Shown one piece after another: positions 1 to 5,323 of a stretch of 5,323 bases of DNA. How positions within the stretch are numbered: the stretch's first letter is position 1; every line of letters begins with the position of its first letter. Source of the DNA: Candidatus Omnitrophota bacterium (GTDB lineage Bacteria > Omnitrophota > Gorgyraeia > Zapsychrales > Zapsychraceae); the NCBI GenBank assembly GCA_016217585.1, contig JACRHQ010000118.1, forward strand, positions 1 to 5,323. The letters run 5' to 3'. The notes beneath the pieces are model-generated. The model saw only the letters and a program-made list of their open reading frames with translations. It searched no databases and was not told where the DNA came from. Both the position numbers and the translations under genes were made by a program.

Positions 1-2173
<2,173 letters not shown>

Positions 2174-2196
2174 AAGATATTTGCGGATCCCGACGA

Positions 2197-2469
2197 ATGA
2201 GTTCTTATCAGCTGACCATAGTGACCCCTGCGGGCAAAATGTTCGACGGCCCCGTTGATTTTTTAACGGCGCCCGGCTCGCAAGGCTCTCTGGGGATTTT
2301 AGCCGGTCATGCACCGCTGGCAACCGCCCTGAAACAGGGGCTTCTTGCCATAAAGGGCGAAGGCGGGGAGCGTTATTTCGCCGTCGGTTCCGGGACCCTC
2401 GAGGTCACCGCCCGGCATGGCGTCCTGGTCCTCTGCGATTTTGCCGTCGAAAGAAAACCCGACAGATGA
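2197..2469 (+). CDS. atpC: F1 ATP synthase epsilon subunit, short form lacking the C-terminal helical domain
   Basis: Epsilon joins gamma to the c-ring in the rotor. The 90 residues match the N-terminal beta-sandwich domain throughout: YQLTIVTPAGKMFDGPVDFLTAPG, then the hallmark GILAGHAPLATALKQG, then GSGTLEVTARHGVLVLCD. Typical epsilon proteins have about 130-140 residues, with a C-terminal two-helix hairpin that can extend along gamma and inhibit ATP hydrolysis. That hairpin is absent here: the protein stops about five residues after the sandwich. The TGA at 2467-2469 overlaps the next start as ATGA, and the following gene begins with a membrane segment rather than helical epsilon sequence, so this looks like a real short form, not a frameshift. 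Short epsilons are known in other bacteria, for example Chlorobium. The gene starts 23 bases after atpD; no strong ribosome site is visible. Confidence 0.93.
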   Translation: MSSYQLTIVTPAGKMFDGPVDFLTAPGSQGSLGILAGHAPLATALKQGLLAIKGEGGERYFAVGSGTLEVTARHGVLVLCDFAVERKPDR

Positions 2470-3314
2470 TCCCAAAAGACAACGAAGAGAAGCCGTTTTC
2501 TCAGGTCATTGTCCATTCCTTTTTCGTCGTGCCGTTTCTGATTGTCGTTTTTTGCCTCCTTTTGTTCACGGCGGTCCGCCTGTTAACCAGCGAGCAGCAT
2601 AGCGTTTATGATTTTCTGGATGACATCAAGACGGGCGGGTTGACGAAACGCTGGCAGGGCGCGTTTGAGTTGTCCAGGGTTCTGGCGAACCCTGGCCTGG
2701 TCCCGAAGGAGGAACGGTTTTCTTCGGATCTCATCAATGCGTTTGAACACGCCCAATATGACGACGGCAGGGTCCGGCAGTATCTGGCCCTGGCCATGGG
2801 GAGGACCCGAAACCCGGTCTTCGTCAAACCGCTCGTCGATGGGTTAAAAAACGAAAAAGACGAGAACGCGGCCGCGCTGATTTATGCGCTGGGGATGCTG
2901 GGGCAGAAAGAAACGGCCGCGGCGCTTGATCCTTATCTGGATCATCCGCAGCCGCGTATCCGTTCCATCGCGGCTGTCGCCCTGGGGAACCTGACGGACC
3001 CGGCGACGATACCGGCCTTACGCAAGGTTTTAAACGACCCGGAACCGAACGTCCGGTGGGGGGCGGCTGTTTCGCTGGCGCGGATGGGAAACGCTGACGG
3101 CAAGGATGTTTTGCTGAAGATGATGGACCGCGGATATTTATCCAGATTTCCGGAAGTGGACGCCGGGGAACAAAACAGTCTTGTCCTGACGGCCGTTGAG
3201 GCGGCCGGAGGACTCAAGGACAGTGATTTGGATAACCGGCTGGATGAGCTCGCCCAAAGTGATTCAAACATGACTGTCCGGTCCGCGGCCCTTCGAATCA
3301 GGCATGGCACATGA
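2466..3314 (+). CDS. Membrane-anchored HEAT-repeat protein of unknown function
   Basis: I do not recognise a named family. The 282-residue protein has a short charged N-terminus (1-15), one strongly hydrophobic segment at about 16-39 (rich in F, V, L and I; probably an uncleaved anchor), a linker (40-95), and then HEAT/PBS-lyase-like helical repeats to the end. Repeat cores seen include VRQYLALAMGRTRNP (103-117), NAAALIYALGMLGQ (134-147), RIRSIAAVALGNLTDPA (164-180), NVRWGAAVSLARMGNAD (195-211) and a last unit near TVRSAALRI (270-278). No catalytic motif is visible. HEAT solenoids usually bind proteins. The gene overlaps atpC before it and the Rieske gene after it by 4 bases each, so a role in assembly or structure of the Rieske/cytochrome b complex, or in linking it to ATP synthase, is plausible but inferred. 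Membrane orientation is unclear because flanking charges are balanced. Confidence 0.85.
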   Translation: MIPKDNEEKPFSQVIVHSFFVVPFLIVVFCLLLFTAVRLLTSEQHSVYDFLDDIKTGGLTKRWQGAFELSRVLANPGLVPKEERFSSDLINAFEHAQYDDGRVRQYLALAMGRTRNPVFVKPLVDGLKNEKDENAAALIYALGMLGQKETAAALDPYLDHPQPRIRSIAAVALGNLTDPATIPALRKVLNDPEPNVRWGAAVSLARMGNADGKDVLLKMMDRGYLSRFPEVDAGEQNSLVLTAVEAAGGLKDSDLDNRLDELAQSDSNMTVRSAALRIRHGT

Positions 3315-3835
3315 CGCAAGAAAAAAATCCAGTTATTTCTCCTGTAAAGCCTTTGGACCGCCGGTCGTTTATCAAGTGGCTGGCGATCGGCTGGACGGCG
3401 TTCGCGGCGGTCGTGGCCGGGTATGGCAGTCTTCTCCTGCGGTATCTGTTCCCTAATGTCCTTTTTGAGCCCAGACAATCCTTCCGTGCCGGTTACCCCG
3501 ACGAATATGAGACAGGCAAGGTCTCCGAACGGTTCAAGGATAAATATGGGGCCTGGATTGTCCGTGATCCCGGGAAAATTTACGCGCTTTCCACCGTCTG
3601 CACTCATCTGGGCTGCACACCGAACTGGCTGGAGAGTGACGCAAAGTTCAAATGCCCTTGCCACGGCAGCGGGTTTTACAAGACCGGGATCAACTTTGAA
3701 GGGCCGGCGCCGCGGCCTCTGGAACGATTCAAGATCATGCTCGACGATGAGGGGCAGATCGTCATTGACAAAACGAAGAAATTTCAACAGGAAAAGGGCG
3801 AGTGGAGCGACCCGGAATCCTATATCGCTGTTTAA
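3311..3835 (+). CDS. Rieske iron-sulfur protein of a cytochrome bc/b6f-type complex
   Basis: This subunit takes the first electron from quinol at the Qo site through a 2Fe-2S cluster and passes it to a c-type cytochrome outside the cytoplasmic membrane. It has 174 residues, close to the short b6f-type Rieske proteins. The N-terminus has a twin-arginine pattern (DRRSFIK, R17-R18) followed by a hydrophobic anchor at about 23-44, as expected for Tat-exported Rieske proteins that keep their signal as a membrane anchor. The cluster motifs are CTHLGC (97-102) and CPCHGSGF (115-122): C97, H99, C115 and H118 bind the cluster, and C102 and C117 should form the usual disulfide. The Pro loop GPAPRPL (131-137) follows. 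The start overlaps the HEAT gene stop as ATGA. It is followed by cytochrome b genes, so it is a complex subunit rather than a dioxygenase ferredoxin. Confidence 0.96.
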   Translation: MTQEKNPVISPVKPLDRRSFIKWLAIGWTAFAAVVAGYGSLLLRYLFPNVLFEPRQSFRAGYPDEYETGKVSERFKDKYGAWIVRDPGKIYALSTVCTHLGCTPNWLESDAKFKCPCHGSGFYKTGINFEGPAPRPLERFKIMLDDEGQIVIDKTKKFQQEKGEWSDPESYIAV

Positions 3836-3845
3836 CCGGGGCAAA

Positions 3846-3850
3846 CAAGG
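3846..3850 (+). promoter_or_regulatory. Ribosome binding site for the cytochrome b6-like gene
   Basis: CAAGG ends 9 bases before the ATG at 3860, in the 24-base gap after the Rieske stop. It supports the 3860 start over the internal ATG at 3974, which would remove the N-terminal extension. No promoter or terminator-like hairpin is seen in this gap. Confidence 0.4.
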
Positions 3851-3859
3851 TATATCCCA

Positions 3860-4660
3860 ATGGACGATCATTCAAACGGTAATAATAAAGGGATCTTGAA
3901 GAAAATTTCCGAAACCCAGGTCTGGAGGGCGATTTTCCGCACGGGGATCCCCCGCAACCGCCGCCAGCGGACGATGATCACCCTCAACAACGTCTTCCTT
4001 CATCTTCATCCGGTCCGGATCCCCAAGCATGGCCTTAAGGTTAAATACACCTGGTGCATGGGGGGACTGGCGTTTTTTGTCTTCCTGGTCCTGACCGTGA
4101 CGGGGATCCTCCTGATGTTTTATTACCGTCCGACGGTCGAGTATGCCTACGGCGATATCATCGATCTGAAAGAACAGGTCCCGCTGGGGATCATGCGCGA
4201 GATCCACCGCTGGGGCGCCCATCTGATGGTCATCATCGTATGGTTGCACATGTTCCGGGTCTTTATGACCGGCTCCTACAAACCGCCCCGGGAATTCAAC
4301 TGGGCGGTCGGCGTTGTCCTTCTGGTCTTGACCATGCTGCTGAGTTTCACCGGGTATCTGTTGCCCTGGGACCAGCTGGCCATCTGGGCGGTCACCGTCG
4401 GGTCCAATATGGCCGGGGCGACACCGCTGGTCGGGACTTCCGGCCCCGGGTCTTCGCTTCTGGCGCTGGGGGACGTGAATTTTATCACCTCATCGAGCGA
4501 CGCCCGCTTCGCGATGATCGGCGGGCGGTTTATCGGTGAAGCGGCGCTGTTGCGTTTTTATGTGCTGCATTGTATTGGCTTGCCGTTTATCATCATGATA
4601 TTCATGATCGTGCATTTCTGGCGCGTGCGCAAAGACGGGGGGGTTTCCGGCCCCACATAA
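3860..4660 (+). CDS. Cytochrome b6-like haem subunit (N-terminal cytochrome b)
   Basis: This integral membrane subunit carries the two b haems that move electrons across the membrane in the Q cycle. It has 266 residues and four membrane helices, at about 65-89, 113-135, 148-167 and 231-255. Haem ligands are H116 and H130 in helix B (14 apart) and H237 and H252 in helix D (15 apart, the b6f and Bacillus-type spacing, against 14 in mitochondrial-type bc1). Further b6 marks are [31 protein letters not shown] and the terminal GGVSGPT, which ends where plant and cyanobacterial b6 (GISGPL) ends. C66 in TWCMGG aligns with the cysteine of b6 that holds haem ci. Compared with b6 there is an N-terminal extension of about 30 residues and about 20 extra residues before helix D. 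The start at 3860 keeps the extension, whose second half ([12 protein letters not shown]) looks family-specific. Confidence 0.96.
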   Translation: MDDHSNGNNKGILKKISETQVWRAIFRTGIPRNRRQRTMITLNNVFLHLHPVRIPKHGLKVKYTWCMGGLAFFVFLVLTVTGILLMFYYRPTVEYAYGDIIDLKEQVPLGIMREIHRWGAHLMVIIVWLHMFRVFMTGSYKPPREFNWAVGVVLLVLTMLLSFTGYLLPWDQLAIWAVTVGSNMAGATPLVGTSGPGSSLLALGDVNFITSSSDARFAMIGGRFIGEAALLRFYVLHCIGLPFIIMIFMIVHFWRVRKDGGVSGPT

Positions 4661-4671
4661 TCATTAAATCC

Positions 4672-5323
4672 ATGGAACAGATCAAACATTTTATCAACAC
4701 GGTCTGCAGGCCCCAGATTATCTTCCCGGTGATCCTGGCGGTTTTCTTTTTTATTTTCCCTCCCACCGACCGGCTTTTGGCCATCCATAAAAAACTCCGG
4801 TTGTATAAAATATGGACGAAAGAAGGCGGCATGGTTCTGTTTTCTTTCCTTTTTTTAGCCTTTGGCTTCGGTCTGACAGACCCCAATTTCAGGAAGATCG
4901 TCGCCAAACCGGATAACGTGCCGATCGTGGGGCTGATTTTTCTGGTCGTTTTCTTCGTCTGGTTCAGCATGAAGCAGGCCTGGGAGAACGACGCGCGCCT
5001 CGCCCGGGGGGAAAAGCCCGTGGAAGCCGAGGACGCGAAAGAAAAGATCCTTGTGTGGCCGGACCTCGTTTTCATTGAACTTATTTCGCTTATTATCTGC
5101 ACGACGGTTTTGATCCTCTGGGCGATTTTTTTGAAGGCGCCGCTGGAGGGGCCCGCCAACCCGACGGTTTCCCCCAACCCGTCCAAAGCGCCGTGGTATT
5201 TCCTGGGCCTGCAGGAGATGCTCGTCTATTTCGACCCGTGGATCGCCGGCGTGTTGTTCCCCACCGTCATCATCATCGGCATGATGGCGATCCCGTACCT
5301 TGATACCAACAAGAAGGGGGGTG
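4672..5323 (+). CDS. Subunit IV-like cytochrome b C-terminal protein, 3' partial
   Basis: This is the second half of a split cytochrome b; it forms the quinol-oxidising Qo site with the Rieske protein. The frame is open from the ATG at 4672 to the window edge, giving 217 residues with no stop. The core begins at about 128 (WPDLVFIELISL, helix E about 131-153), then APLEGPANP, the Qo motif region SKAPWYFLGLQEML (A173-P174-W175-Y176 in place of the usual PEWY) and the next helix (about 189-207) ending IPYLDTN. Ahead of it is an unusual N-terminal region of about 125 residues with three hydrophobic segments (about 14-30, 53-69, 83-99) and a charged loop (100-127); plant and cyanobacterial subunit IV lack this. 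The gene lies 11 bases after the b6-like gene and lacks a clear ribosome site, so it is probably translated together with it. Further helices should lie downstream. Confidence 0.92.
   Translation, partial: MEQIKHFINTVCRPQIIFPVILAVFFFIFPPTDRLLAIHKKLRLYKIWTKEGGMVLFSFLFLAFGFGLTDPNFRKIVAKPDNVPIVGLIFLVVFFVWFSMKQAWENDARLARGEKPVEAEDAKEKILVWPDLVFIELISLIICTTVLILWAIFLKAPLEGPANPTVSPNPSKAPWYFLGLQEMLVYFDPWIAGVLFPTVIIIGMMAIPYLDTNKKGG

Noticed and set aside
2942..3871. A 309-codon open frame on the minus strand across the HEAT and Rieske genes.
   Set aside because: It is the complement of two well-supported plus-strand genes, has no recognisable domain, and arises from the codon bias of a GC-rich genome.
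4637..4643. A run of seven G near the end of the b6-like gene, considered as a frameshift splitting one cytochrome b gene in two.
   Set aside because: The protein ends in GGVSGPT at the same place as natural b6 proteins, and the next gene has its own ATG and extra N-terminal domain, so the split is natural.
4637..4656. G-rich then C-rich stretch as a possible terminator hairpin.
   Set aside because: The stem is short, lies inside coding sequence, and no T run follows.

Overview
The window holds the 3' end of an F1 ATP synthase gene group followed directly by genes for a Rieske/cytochrome b quinol-oxidising complex. All genes are on the + strand and packed almost without gaps. The order is atpG (5' end missing), atpD, atpC (short), a membrane-anchored HEAT-repeat protein, a Rieske iron-sulfur protein, a cytochrome b6-like protein, and a subunit IV-like cytochrome b C-terminal protein (3' end missing). 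No RNA gene, mobile element, CRISPR array, clear promoter or intrinsic terminator is visible, and no gap between genes is longer than about 25 bases.

The organism is a bacterium with a moderately GC-rich genome. It has a complete-looking catalytic beta subunit and a split b6/subunit IV type cytochrome b, but nothing in the window suggests photosynthesis. The protein style (cytochrome b with a long N-terminal extension, subunit IV with an extra N-terminal membrane domain and an A-P-W-Y Qo motif) resembles complexes I recall from Omnitrophota, Planctomycetota and some deltaproteobacterial lineages. Omnitrophota is my best guess, from memory and at low to moderate confidence; no search was run.

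Layout: 1-761 gamma subunit (central rotor shaft); 758-2173 beta subunit (catalysis); 2197-2469 epsilon subunit reduced to its N-terminal beta-sandwich; 2466-3314 TM plus HEAT-repeat protein of unknown function; 3311-3835 Rieske protein; 3860-4660 haem-binding cytochrome b core; 4672-5323 subunit IV-like part carrying the Qo motif. Three junctions are 4-base ATGA overlaps (atpG/atpD, atpC/HEAT, HEAT/Rieske), so translation is probably coupled across the boundary between the ATP synthase and the electron-transfer complex.

Together the genes would link both sides of chemiosmotic energy conversion: the Rieske/cytochrome b complex oxidises quinol and builds proton-motive force, and the ATP synthase spends it. 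The most interesting points are the HEAT protein fused translationally between the two machines, the loss of the inhibitory C-terminal domain of epsilon, the b6-like cysteine that could hold a covalent haem c, the altered Qo motif and the extra membrane domain on subunit IV.
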